Source: Haloterrigena salina JCM 13891
GTDB lineage: Archaea; Halobacteriota; Halobacteria; Halobacteriales; Natrialbaceae
Assembly (NCBI RefSeq): GCF_000337495.1
Contig: NZ_AOIS01000011.1
Span: forward strand, 31,249 to 63,827
DNA length: 32,579 nt
Direction of reading: 5' to 3'
A program made the position numbers and the translations under genes. Of the stretch, positions 1 through 7,356 are shown in pieces. Each line of letters opens with the position of its first letter. Position 1 is the first letter of the stretch. Below the pieces are notes generated by a model, which worked only from the letters and a program-made list of their open reading frames with translations, had not been told where the DNA came from and searched no databases.

Positions 1-9
1 CCCGCTCAG

Positions 10-28
10 AGATGTGTATAAGAGACAG
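10..28 (+). other. Nextera/Tn5 mosaic-end adapter remnant
   Basis: The 19 bases AGATGTGTATAAGAGACAG are the Tn5 transposase mosaic end used in Nextera libraries. The bases just before (GCTCAG) resemble the end of the read-2 adapter (GCTCGG). This is library DNA left at the contig end, so genomic sequence starts at about base 29. The in-frame TAA at 19-21 belongs to the adapter and must not be read as a gene boundary. Confidence 0.95.
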
Positions 29-92
29 GCGCGGGACGCTCACCGTCGTGGACGGTGACGGCGGCTCCGACGGGGGTGATGGCGATGCGTAA
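29..92 (+). CDS. cbaB: C-terminal tail of ba3-type cytochrome oxidase subunit II (partial)
   Basis: The frame read from base 30 gives RGTLTVVDGDGG, then a Gly/Asp-rich tail ending at TAA 90-92. In ba3-type subunit II the CuA-binding segment ends with Met-x-Gly-Thr followed by a beta strand such as IVVKE, and Arg-Gly-Thr-Leu-Thr-Val-Val fits the residues just after the last CuA ligand. The gene is cut at its 5' side by the contig end and adapter. It overlaps the start of the subunit I gene by 14 bases (ATG 79), or 8 if ATG 85 is used, as expected for a translationally coupled oxidase operon. The call rests on about 20 residues and on position, so it is good but not certain. Confidence 0.65.
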
Positions 93-1836
93 CGCCTACG
101 TCGATCAGTTCCCCGCGGAAGCGAAGGTGATCAAGGCCGCGTTCTGGAGTTCGTTCCTCGCGCTGGCCATCGGCGGCCTGCTCGGACTCGTGCAGGCGCT
201 CCACCGGACGGACGTCGTCCGGTTCATCGATTCGGCGGACTACTACACCGTGTTGACCGCCCACGGCGTCCTGCTGGCGATCACATTCACGATCTTCTTC
301 CTCGTGGGCATCTTCACCTGGGCGGTGACGACCAGCCTCGAGCGGGGCGTCGTCGACACCCGCTTCACCTGGTCGTGGTACGCCATGATGGTCGTCGGCA
401 CGGTGCTGGTCGGCGTCACGATCTTCGCCGGCTTCCTCGAGGACGCGCCGGAGATCCTGGGCGCGCCGCTGAACGCGGACGTCCTCTTTACGTTCTACGC
501 GCCGCTGCAGGCTCACCCCTTCTTCTACGTCGGACTGGTGCTGTTCGTCGTCGGCTCTTGGCTCGCCGGCGTCGACTGGTTCCGGACGTGGTGGGCCTGG
601 CGGGGCGAGAACCCCGACGAGCGCATCCCGCTGCCGACGTTCATGGTGTTGACGACGACGCTGTTCTGGTACATCTGCACGTTCGGCGTCGCCCTGTCGA
701 TCCTCGTGTTCCTCCTGCCGTGGTCGCTGGGGATCGTCGACTCCGTCAATCCGCTGCTGACTCGAACGCTGTTCTGGTACTTCGGCCACGCCGTCGTCTA
801 CTTCTGGCTGATGCCGGCGTACATGATGTGGTACATCATGCTGCCGAAGCTCTCCGGCGGGAAGCTGTTCAGCGACCCGCTCGCACGTGTCGTCTTCGTG
901 CTGTTCCTGCTGCTCTCGACGCCGCTGGGCATCCACCACCAGTATCTGGATCCCGGCATCGCGGAGGGGTACAAGTTCATCGCGATGACGAACACGATGT
1001 TCCTCCTGCTGCCGAGCCTGCTGACCGCGTTCACCGTCGTCGCGAGCATGGAACACGGCGCGCGCCAGCGCGGCGGCGAGGGCTACCTCGGCTGGCTCAG
1101 AGCCCTACCGTGGCGCGATCCGGTCTTCACCGGCATGGCGCTGGCGGGGCTGATGTTCGCCGCGGCCGGCTTCTCCGGCATGATCAACGCGGGAATGAAC
1201 ATCAACTACCTCGTCCACAACACCTGGTGGGTCGTCGGGCACTTCCACCTCACCGTCGGCACCGCCGTCGCGCTGACGTTCATGGCCGCGGCCTACTGGT
1301 TCATCCCGCAGGTGACCGGCAAGGCGCTGTGGAACCGTTCCGTCGCGCTGGGCCAGGTCCTGCTGTGGTTCATCGGCATGACGTTCATGTCGAACGCGAT
1401 GCACCGCTCGGGGCTGTTCGGGATGCCCCGCCGGACCGCCGAACCGCAGTACTCCGGCTTCGAGTTCGAACCCGCCGCCGGGACCGTCGGTGAGATCAAC
1501 GCGCAGGTCGCCCTCGGCGCCGTGATCCTGACCGTCTCGCTTGCCCTGTTCCTCCTGAACATGGTCCTGACGTCGTTCAACGGGTCCAGCGACGCCATCC
1601 CGGACAACACCTACGCCGGAACGCTCTCGGGTCCCGAGGACGCGCCCGAGATCCTCGACAACCTCAAGCTCTGGACCGCCATCGCCATCGTCCTCGTGAT
1701 CTTCGCGTACACGCTCCCGGTGGCGAGCATCGTCGAGAACGGCGGCCTCTTCGGCCCCGGAATCGAGGGACAACAGCTCACGCTCGTCCCTGATACCGCG
1801 ACCGTCCTCGAGACCGTCCGGGAGGTGATGCCGTAG
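79..1836 (+). CDS. cbaA: ba3-type terminal oxidase subunit I
   Basis: This is the catalytic subunit of a haem-copper oxygen reductase (B family), which reduces O2 to water at the end of the respiratory chain and pumps protons across the cytoplasmic membrane. The 585-aa protein is almost entirely membrane helices. Ligand motifs are in family order: His62 in TAHGVLLAI (low-spin haem), His237 and Tyr241 in GHAVVYFW (CuB His and its cross-linked Tyr), His286-His287 in HHQYLDPG (CuB), and His388/His390 in VGHFHLTVG (high-spin and low-spin haem). The H-x-x-x-Y spacing and HHQ-x-x-DPG are typical of the ba3 type. A frame opens at GTG 55, but ATG 79 or 85 matches the usual family start just before the VDQFP segment, and both overlap the upstream cbaB stop. 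The next gene starts at the base after this stop codon. Confidence 0.93.
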   Translation: MAMRNAYVDQFPAEAKVIKAAFWSSFLALAIGGLLGLVQALHRTDVVRFIDSADYYTVLTAHGVLLAITFTIFFLVGIFTWAVTTSLERGVVDTRFTWSWYAMMVVGTVLVGVTIFAGFLEDAPEILGAPLNADVLFTFYAPLQAHPFFYVGLVLFVVGSWLAGVDWFRTWWAWRGENPDERIPLPTFMVLTTTLFWYICTFGVALSILVFLLPWSLGIVDSVNPLLTRTLFWYFGHAVVYFWLMPAYMMWYIMLPKLSGGKLFSDPLARVVFVLFLLLSTPLGIHHQYLDPGIAEGYKFIAMTNTMFLLLPSLLTAFTVVASMEHGARQRGGEGYLGWLRALPWRDPVFTGMALAGLMFAAAGFSGMINAGMNINYLVHNTWWVVGHFHLTVGTAVALTFMAAAYWFIPQVTGKALWNRSVALGQVLLWFIGMTFMSNAMHRSGLFGMPRRTAEPQYSGFEFEPAAGTVGEINAQVALGAVILTVSLALFLLNMVLTSFNGSSDAIPDNTYAGTLSGPEDAPEILDNLKLWTAIAIVLVIFAYTLPVASIVENGGLFGPGIEGQQLTLVPDTATVLETVREVMP

Positions 1837-2052
1837 ATGCGCGTCTCCAAGGCCGGCCTGCTCGTCGTCGCGGCGATCGTCATCCCGATCGTCGTCGAAT
1901 TCCGCACCGCCCTCTCGTGGTTCGGAATCGAGCTCTCGGTCCTCGAAGGGGTCGCCCTCGCCGTCACGATCGTCCTCGCGATCGTCGTCTGGGCGGTGTG
2001 GCCGTCCGACGGGAACGGCAACGCCGAGACCGAACCCACGGACCCCGAGTGA
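1837..2052 (+). CDS. Small two-helix membrane protein of the oxidase operon (CbaC-like)
   Basis: A 71-aa protein whose ATG directly follows the cbaA stop (TAG-ATG, no gap), so it is almost certainly cotranscribed and coupled. It has two hydrophobic segments, at about residues 7-22 and 35-56, separated by FRTALSWFGIELSVLEG, and an acidic hydrophilic tail. In the ba3-type operon of Natronomonas pharaonis a small membrane protein (CbaC) follows cbaA. Position, size and topology match that gene, but the sequence is too short for a motif-based call. It probably acts as an accessory or structural subunit of the oxidase. Confidence 0.75.
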   Translation: MRVSKAGLLVVAAIVIPIVVEFRTALSWFGIELSVLEGVALAVTIVLAIVVWAVWPSDGNGNAETEPTDPE

Positions 2053-2176
2053 TCGGGCGCGGCGACCGACGCCCCGACCGGGAGTTGAGGGCGATTTCTT
2101 TCCTGGAGGCGTGTGAAAACCGCGGTGCGTACAGGGAACGCCGGTATCGAACGCTTCGACGCGACGAGACCGAAGC

Positions 2177-2998
2177 TTACGTTTCGAACGGAAGACTTCC
2201 GAGAAACTCGTCGCTCTGATAATCGAGATGGTCCAGTCGAGGGCCGAGCAGTTCCCGCGTGAGGACCACCAGCGGATTGGTCTGGCCCTCTCCGATCATC
2301 GCGACCTCCGTTCTCGATCCGGTGGCGTCCTCGTCCCAGAGGCCGACGACGACGGTCTCCCGATCGGCGACGATGAGCCGACTCACCTTGGGATAGTTCG
2401 CCCGTTCGTACATCCAATCCATCTGTGGCTCCCAGATCGTCGCTTCCGGGAGGCGCTCCCGAAAGAACTCTCGAGCAGCGTCGTTTTTCGTCCCGGCGTG
2501 AAGGTCGACGCCTCGGTCGATGGCGTTCTCCGCGTGCGGGACACACGCTTCGTCGAGTAACTCGTCGGACGCGTAGATCAGAAAGAGTTCGTCGTCGGCT
2601 CTGTCGGCCAGCTCCCGGCAATAGTCGTACACCGCTTTGCGACCCTCGAGCCGCCCGACGGTATGCTCGTCCAGTCTCCGTCCCGTCCCGAACTGCGAGA
2701 GCAGTTCGTCGAGCGCTTCGACGTCCATCCAGTCGACGTCATCCGCCGATCGACGGCCGGTGGTGACGATATTTTCATCGTGGTCGTACGCGACGAACCC
2801 GACTTCGTCGAGTCGGGGAAGGTACTCGTGGTGGAGCGAAACGATCGTCCGCTCGAGTTCCTGTTCGTCCGCCGAAGCGAGGTGTTCAGCGAGTTCTGTT
2901 ATGGAGAGGCCGCGAGGAGACTCATTGAGAGCGGTTAAAATTTCACGATTAGTGGCATCTATGAGTAGTCGAATGATTTCTTCGTCTTCTGACCCCAT
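2177..2998 (-). CDS. Winged-helix transcriptional regulator with TrmB-like C-terminal domain
   Basis: This 273-aa protein starts with a haloarchaeal winged helix (about residues 8-90). LIDATNREILTALNESPRG is the first helix pair, LSITELAEHL the recognition region, and LHHEYLPRLDEVGFVAYD the conserved wing typical of DUF7344-type HTH domains. The C-terminal part (about 115-265) contains GRKAVYDYCRELADRADDEL, then a beta-rich stretch with LIVADRETVVVGLWDE, resembling the phospholipase-D-like effector domain of TrmB-family regulators. It lies convergent to the oxidase genes and has its own promoter. The ligand and targets are unknown. Control of the neighbouring oxidase is possible but unsupported. 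Confidence 0.8.
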   Translation of the reverse strand: MGSEDEEIIRLLIDATNREILTALNESPRGLSITELAEHLASADEQELERTIVSLHHEYLPRLDEVGFVAYDHDENIVTTGRRSADDVDWMDVEALDELLSQFGTGRRLDEHTVGRLEGRKAVYDYCRELADRADDELFLIYASDELLDEACVPHAENAIDRGVDLHAGTKNDAAREFFRERLPEATIWEPQMDWMYERANYPKVSRLIVADRETVVVGLWDEDATGSRTEVAMIGEGQTNPLVVLTRELLGPRLDHLDYQSDEFLGSLPFET

Positions 2999-3023
2999 TA
3001 CTGATGGATATTCCCGTGCGGGT

Positions 3024-3031
3024 GTTAAAAA
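3024..3031 (-). promoter_or_regulatory. TATA box for the winged-helix regulator
   Basis: On the minus strand TTTTTAAC is centred about 29 bases upstream of ATG 2998. That spacing suits an archaeal TATA box driving a leaderless or nearly leaderless transcript, and it supports the chosen start. Confidence 0.55.
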
Positions 3032-3206
3032 CCAGGTTTCTATTCAGCCATGTTATTATAGGATCATAGCCTATCAATTTTTGCTGAGAGTCATCATCGT
3101 TCGCACTCAGAACCCACATATGTGTCTACCAAATTGGACGATTCGGTTCCGAGAATAACTTCGAAGAACGAAACCGTGTTACCGGCTGCCGGAACCGTGA
3201 CGGTCG

Positions 3207-3518
3207 CTACCACGTCTCGATCCGTCCCTCGCGGACGTCCTCCGCACAGCCCTCGCAGTCGGGATGGCCCGCTTCGAAACACGCCGGCCGGTACTGGTCG
3301 TCGAGCATCGCCGCCCGCTGTTCGGCGTAACGCCGGCAGACGATCTTCGCCCGTCCCGCCTCGTCCGACGGCAGGCTGCGGGCGTTTTTCGCCACTTCGT
3401 AGGCCTCGCGGGCCTCCTCGAGTTGCTCGCCCGTCGAGCCCCGAACCTGTTCGTACTGCTCGCCAGCCTCCTGAAGCTTCGAGCGCAGGAACCGCTCGAG
3501 CCGACGACGATCCGCCAT
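3207..3518 (-). CDS. Small Cys-containing haloarchaeal protein (DUF7091-like)
   Basis: A 103-aa hydrophilic protein: an N-terminal basic helix (ADRRRLERFLRSKLQEAGEQ), a long charged helix, and a C-terminal third with four cysteines (IVCRRY, PACFEAGHPDCEGC). The His plus closely spaced Cys at HPDCEGC could bind a metal. I recognise it as a conserved haloarchaeal protein of unknown function resembling DUF7091. The frame is also open from GTG 3524, but ATG 3518 is preferred because a weak TATA-like sequence (GACTATGTGG) lies about 27 bases upstream. It is divergent from the sulfite-oxidase-like gene across about 145 bases. No function can be assigned. Confidence 0.7.
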   Translation of the reverse strand: MADRRRLERFLRSKLQEAGEQYEQVRGSTGEQLEEAREAYEVAKNARSLPSDEAGRAKIVCRRYAEQRAAMLDDQYRPACFEAGHPDCEGCAEDVREGRIETW

Positions 3519-3662
3519 TGGCACGTGATTCGGTCGCCGGCCACATAGTCCCGTCGCCGCCGTTCAGCGATTCGTTACGCGGGAACAGTCTCGGCCGGTC
3601 GACGACGAGCGACCGCTCGAGCCGGGGCGAAGGGTTTTGCCAGCTCGTGTCGTGTGGTGACT

Positions 3663-4910
3663 ATGAGCACGGAGCAGCCTCGCGAGAGTCGCCGCGACGA
3701 AATCGATACGATCCTCGAGCGGAAGGACGGCGGCGTCCGCGAAACCCGCGACGAGGCCGACAAGTACACCGTCGTCGGTGCGGCCGACAGGCGAACCTAC
3801 GCGAACTGGCTGACGCCCGTCGAGGAGCACTTCGTCTGCCACCGCAACGACATTCCCGACGCCGACGCGGACTCGTGGACGGTCTCACTGACGGGAGGAC
3901 TCGACGACGAGTACTCGCTGTCGGACCTGAACGACGAGTTTCCGACGGTCGCGGTGGCCCACACGATGGAGTGTGCCGGAAACGGCCGCGGACAGCACCG
4001 ACCGGAGACGGGGAGCGTCCAGTGGGGGTTCGAGGCCGCCGGGACGGCGATCTGGACCGGGACGCCGCTCAGTTCGATACTACGCGGTCGGCTGGACGAC
4101 GCGGACGGCGACGCGTGGCTCACGGCCGTCGGCGGCGACCCCTCGGACGGCGACGACGTCTTCGCGCGGTCGATCCCCCTCTCGAAGGCGCTCGAGGACT
4201 GCATCCTCGCCACGGAGATGAACGGCCGGCCGCTCCCCCGCGAGCACGGCTTTCCGGTTCGGCTGATCGTCCCCGGCTGGTACGGCGTCAACTGCGTCAA
4301 GTGGGTCGAGGAACTCCGGCTGATGGATACGATGGTCGTCGACGGCTCGCTGGACCGGCCCGGCGACCACGCCTACTGGCAGCAGGAGGCCTACCGGATG
4401 CACCCCGCCGGCGTCGACCCCGAACCGAACGAGACCGTCGAAACGGTCGATACGTGGGCCCAACTCGAGGCGGACGAACCCGACCACCCCTACACGTTCG
4501 ACCAGACCGTGATGTCGGTCATCGGCGCTCCGGACGGCGACTCCGCAGTGAGCGCTCCCGAGGACGGAACGATCGAGATCACCGGCGTCGCCTGGGCCGG
4601 CGACGACGGCGTCGAGCGGGTCGAGGCCTCGACCAACGGCGGCGACACGTGGGCCGACGCGGAGCTGTTCGGGCCCGACTACGCGGGCGCGTGGCGACTG
4701 TTCCGCTCCGACTGGGACGCGCGGCCGGGGACGCACGTTCTCTGTTCGCGAGCGACCGACGATCAGGGCCGCCGACAGCCGATGCGGATCTCCAATCCCG
4801 ACGCCTGGCGCGGCGCGCTCGAGGCCGACGAGTTCCCCTGGAACGAGGGCGGGTACGCCGCGAACGCGGTTCTGCCGAACGCCGTCGAAATCGACGTCGA
4901 GTCGACCTAA
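3663..4910 (+). CDS. Sulfite-oxidase-like molybdopterin-dependent oxidoreductase
   Basis: A 415-aa enzyme of the sulfite oxidase family, which binds molybdenum cofactor and oxidises sulfite or related compounds. The Moco domain (about residues 40-255) carries the molybdenum-ligating Cys104 in TMECAGNGR, and later VPGWYGVNCVKWVEEL, the substrate/cofactor region of the family. The C-terminal 130 residues form the immunoglobulin-like dimerisation domain (EITGVAWAGDDGVERVEAS, then the W-x-LFRSDWDA segment). There is no cytochrome b5 domain and no Tat or Sec signal: the N terminus (MSTEQPRESRRDE) is charged, so it is predicted cytoplasmic. GTG codons at 3654 and 3657 are in frame but ATG 3663 is the natural start. 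The electron acceptor and true substrate are unknown. MoaB near the right end would serve its cofactor. Confidence 0.9.
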   Translation: MSTEQPRESRRDEIDTILERKDGGVRETRDEADKYTVVGAADRRTYANWLTPVEEHFVCHRNDIPDADADSWTVSLTGGLDDEYSLSDLNDEFPTVAVAHTMECAGNGRGQHRPETGSVQWGFEAAGTAIWTGTPLSSILRGRLDDADGDAWLTAVGGDPSDGDDVFARSIPLSKALEDCILATEMNGRPLPREHGFPVRLIVPGWYGVNCVKWVEELRLMDTMVVDGSLDRPGDHAYWQQEAYRMHPAGVDPEPNETVETVDTWAQLEADEPDHPYTFDQTVMSVIGAPDGDSAVSAPEDGTIEITGVAWAGDDGVERVEASTNGGDTWADAELFGPDYAGAWRLFRSDWDARPGTHVLCSRATDDQGRRQPMRISNPDAWRGALEADEFPWNEGGYAANAVLPNAVEIDVEST

Positions 4911-4961
4911 CGGCCCCCTCGATCGGGCTCGCGACGTTCACTTTCACCCCGGTGCCGGTAC

Positions 4962-4969
4962 TTTAAATA
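4962..4969 (+). promoter_or_regulatory. TATA box of the rpa3 operon
   Basis: TTTAAATA in an otherwise GC-rich intergenic region is a strong archaeal TATA box. A transcript starting about 25 bases downstream (near 4990-4995) would carry a 5' leader of roughly 35 bases before ATG 5028. That is unlike most haloarchaeal genes here and fits the Shine-Dalgarno sequence found in that leader. Confidence 0.65.
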
Positions 4970-5013
4970 CTATCGGGCGCGAAACGAGATATGCCTCCCA
5001 GTGAAACGAAAGA

Positions 5014-5018
5014 GGAGG
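5014..5018 (+). promoter_or_regulatory. rpa3: Shine-Dalgarno site deciding the rpa3 start
   Basis: GGAGG lies 9 bases before ATG 5028. The frame is open further upstream (GTG 5001), but this ribosome-binding site overlaps the would-be upstream codons, so ATG 5028 is the start. Confidence 0.7.
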
Positions 5019-5027
5019 CGTGACACA

Positions 5028-5957
5028 ATGAGCGACGTACGACAGCACGCGGACGACATACACGACCAGTTTTCGGATCACATCGACGTGAGCGTCGACG
5101 ACGTCGAGGAGCGACTGACGACGCTCGTCGACGAGTACAAGGTCCCCATCGACGAGGCGCGCCGGAGCGTCACCAACCACTACCTCGAAGAGGCCGGCCT
5201 CGAGCGAGAGGACATCTCGCAGGGCGGTAGCGAGGAAGTGAACGTCGAGGACATCGACAAGCCCGAACAGTGGATCGACCTCACCGCGAAGGTCATCGAA
5301 CTCTGGGATCCCCGGAGCGACTCCGTCGCACAGGTCGGCCTGCTGGGCGACCCGACGGGCACGATCAAGTTCACCAAGTGGGCCAAATCGGACCTGCCGT
5401 CCCTCGAGGAGGGCGCGGTCTACGACCTTCGCAACGTCGTCACCGACGAGTACCAGGGCCGGTACTCCGTCAAACTCAACTCGACGACGGTGATCGAGGA
5501 ACTCGACGAGGACATAGAGGTCGGCGACGACACCAGCGAGATCGAGGGCGCCCTCGTGGACATGCAAAGCGGCAGCGGCCTCATCAAGCGCTGCCCGAAA
5601 GAGGACTGCACGCGCGTCCTGCAGAACGGCCGCTGTAACGAACACGGCGAGGTCGAAGGCGAGTTCGACCTCCGCATCAAGGCGGTCGTCGACGACGGGA
5701 TCGACGCCCACGAGGTCATCTTCGACAAGGAGGCCACCGAGGACCTGACGGGCCTGAGCTTAGAGGAGGCCAAGGATATGGCGATGGACGCCCTGGACAC
5801 GACCATCGTCGCCGACGAGATCCACGAGGACATCGTCGGGACCTACTACCGCATCGAGGGACCGACCTTCGGCCGCTACGTGCTGGCCGACGACGTCGAG
5901 GAACTCGACGGGCCCGCCGACGCCGAACAGCTGCTGATCAGAGCGAGGTCGATGTGA
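5028..5957 (+). CDS. rpa3: Replication protein A (single-stranded DNA-binding), Rpa3 type
   Basis: A 309-aa single-stranded DNA-binding protein that protects ssDNA in replication and repair. The N-terminal 70 residues are a helical region (QHADDIHDQFSDHIDVSVDD). An OB fold follows from about residue 80 to 160 (WIDLTAKVIELWDPRSDSV, then GLLGDPTGTIKFTKW). Next comes a zinc finger with Cys189, Cys194, Cys203 and His206 (CPKEDC, then CNEHG), and a C-terminal OB-like part ending VGTYYRIEGPTFGRYVLADD. One main OB fold plus zinc finger and about 310 residues match haloarchaeal Rpa3 rather than the larger Rpa1 and Rpa2. The partner gene rpap3 starts one base after its stop codon, as in Haloferax volcanii. 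A TATA box and a Shine-Dalgarno leader precede it. Confidence 0.93.
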   Translation: MSDVRQHADDIHDQFSDHIDVSVDDVEERLTTLVDEYKVPIDEARRSVTNHYLEEAGLEREDISQGGSEEVNVEDIDKPEQWIDLTAKVIELWDPRSDSVAQVGLLGDPTGTIKFTKWAKSDLPSLEEGAVYDLRNVVTDEYQGRYSVKLNSTTVIEELDEDIEVGDDTSEIEGALVDMQSGSGLIKRCPKEDCTRVLQNGRCNEHGEVEGEFDLRIKAVVDDGIDAHEVIFDKEATEDLTGLSLEEAKDMAMDALDTTIVADEIHEDIVGTYYRIEGPTFGRYVLADDVEELDGPADAEQLLIRARSM

Positions 5958-5958
5958 T

Positions 5959-6600
5959 ATGAGCCAGTCAGAACTCACCCGCGAAGTCGCCCGCCGCGTC
6001 TTCGCATCGGAATTCAACGATTCGACGTACACCTTCAAAGAGAGCGACGACGAGCGCGCGCCCAACTACGCGCTGCTCCCGACCGGCGACCGCGCGAACC
6101 GCGTGTTCATCGTCGGCACCCTCACGGAAACCGAAGACGTCGGCGAGGACAGCGAGTACTGGCGCGGCCGGGTCGTCGACCCGACCGGGACGTTCTTCGT
6201 CTACGCCGGCCAGTACCAGCCCGAGGCCGCCTCGGTGCTCCGGGACACGGAGCCGCCGGAATACGTCTCCATCGTCGGCAAACCCCGTACCTACGAGACC
6301 GACGACGGCAGCGTCAACGTCTCCGTTCGCCCCGAATCCATCGCGGTCGTCGACGACGACACCCGCGACCGCTGGGTCGTCGAAACCGCCGAACGAACCC
6401 TCGACCGGATCGAGGCCTTCGAGGAGTGGGAAGAAGAACAGGAGGCTCCCGAGAGCGGCTCGACGGCGCCCACCAACGAGTACGCCCAGATGGCCCGCGA
6501 GCGCTACGACTCGCCGGTCGTCAACTACCGAAACGACGTGATTCAGGCCCTCGAGCAACTCGAGGACGTCGAGGCCGACGACGCCGAAGCGACGGCCTGA
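5959..6600 (+). CDS. rpap3: RPA-associated protein, Rpap3 type (COG3390)
   Basis: A 213-aa partner of Rpa3. The N terminus SELTREVARRVFASEFNDS is the family signature, followed by an OB-like domain (about 45-130): ALLPTGDRANRVFIVGTLTE, then YWRGRVVDPTGTFFVYAGQY and YVSIVGKPRTYE. The C terminus is an acidic helix-rich tail (EAFEEWEEEQEAPES). In Haloferax volcanii rpa3 and rpap3 are cotranscribed and their products associate. Here ATG 5959 comes one base after the rpa3 stop, so the pair forms a coupled operon. A T-rich stretch (6623-6627) after the stop could terminate it. Confidence 0.92.
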   Translation: MSQSELTREVARRVFASEFNDSTYTFKESDDERAPNYALLPTGDRANRVFIVGTLTETEDVGEDSEYWRGRVVDPTGTFFVYAGQYQPEAASVLRDTEPPEYVSIVGKPRTYETDDGSVNVSVRPESIAVVDDDTRDRWVVETAERTLDRIEAFEEWEEEQEAPESGSTAPTNEYAQMARERYDSPVVNYRNDVIQALEQLEDVEADDAEATA

Positions 6601-6622
6601 GTTCGGCAACTCCGTTTCGTTC

Positions 6623-6627
6623 TTTTT
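6623..6627 (+). terminator. Possible poly-T terminator of rpa3-rpap3
   Basis: Five consecutive T (in GTTCTTTTTCGC) lie 23 bases past the rpap3 stop, in the short convergent gap before the esterase gene. Archaeal termination often uses such T tracts. The tract is short, so the call is weak. Confidence 0.3.
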
Positions 6628-6672
6628 CGCGCCGCTCAACCCGAGAGCGACGCATCCGCGTCCGCTCTCCGA

Positions 6673-7356
6673 TCACGCCTCGAGAGCGGTCTCGAGTAGC
6701 TCGCCGATCGCCGCGAACTCGTCGTTGGTGACCTCGTGGCCGGTCTCGGGGTAGCGCCGCTCGTCGACCGCGGCGTCGGCTCGTTCGAAGAGTTGCGCCG
6801 TCGCGGCGACGCGCGACGGATCGACGTGGGGGTCCTCGGTCCCGTAGCCGAGCAGGACCGGTGTCCCCGCCAGCGAGCCGTCGATATCGGTCGCCTCGAG
6901 TTCGGCGTCCGATCCCGGCAGGGTCGCGGAGAGAACGGCGAGCCCGCCGTAGCGGTTCGGGTTCCGGCGGACGTACTCCGCGGCGACGCAGGCGCCCTGC
7001 GAGAAGCCCGCGAGGACGGTTTGCTCCGGCGGGATCCCGATCTCCGCCGCGGCCCCGAGAGCGGCGGCCACACAGTCGACGCTCGAGGAGAGCCACGGCT
7101 CGTTCTCAGTTCGCGGTGCGGCGGCCGAACGGGGGTACCAGCGGCTCCGCTCGGCCTGCGGGGCGAGGACGGCGAGGCCGTGTCGATATACGGGTTCGAA
7201 GAGGTTGACAACGCCCTGGGCCGTCGCGCCGCGACCGTGGCAGACGACGAGCGCGGCCTCGGCGGCCAGCGCGGGCGCACCAGCCGTGAGCAGCGGCTGC
7301 CCAGCGTGGGGCCCCGAAACCGAGTCCATCGTCCGACTCGAGTCCCGGCCCGTCAT
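6673..7356 (-). CDS. Phospholipase/carboxylesterase-type alpha/beta hydrolase (MhqD-like)
   Basis: A 227-aa serine hydrolase of the phospholipase/carboxylesterase family. The catalytic triad is visible: Ser119 in AGFSQGACVA, Asp175 (or Asp179) in GYGTEDPHVD and His207 in YPETGHEV. The oxyanion region is VCHGRGATAQGVVNL. Its ATG overlaps the stop of the dioxygenase gene (ATGA, 7353-7356), so translation is coupled. A dioxygenase-esterase pair of exactly these families forms the MhqO/MhqD-type hydroquinone and quinone detoxification system in Bacillus, so it may hydrolyse the ring-cleavage product or a related ester. ATG at residue 10 is an alternative start but would lose the coupling. No signal peptide, so cytoplasmic. 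Confidence 0.88.
   Translation of the reverse strand: MTGRDSSRTMDSVSGPHAGQPLLTAGAPALAAEAALVVCHGRGATAQGVVNLFEPVYRHGLAVLAPQAERSRWYPRSAAAPRTENEPWLSSSVDCVAAALGAAAEIGIPPEQTVLAGFSQGACVAAEYVRRNPNRYGGLAVLSATLPGSDAELEATDIDGSLAGTPVLLGYGTEDPHVDPSRVAATAQLFERADAAVDERRYPETGHEVTNDEFAAIGELLETALEA

Noticed and set aside
40-1056. Long minus-strand frame opposite the oxidase gene
   Set aside because: It is the mirror frame of a GC-rich gene; composition is Arg/Glu/Asp/His-rich with no domain, and the plus-strand oxidase motifs are unmistakable.
3122-4966. 614-codon plus-strand frame over the sulfite-oxidase-like gene
   Set aside because: Arg-rich shadow in another frame. The frame beginning at ATG 3663 has the full set of family motifs.
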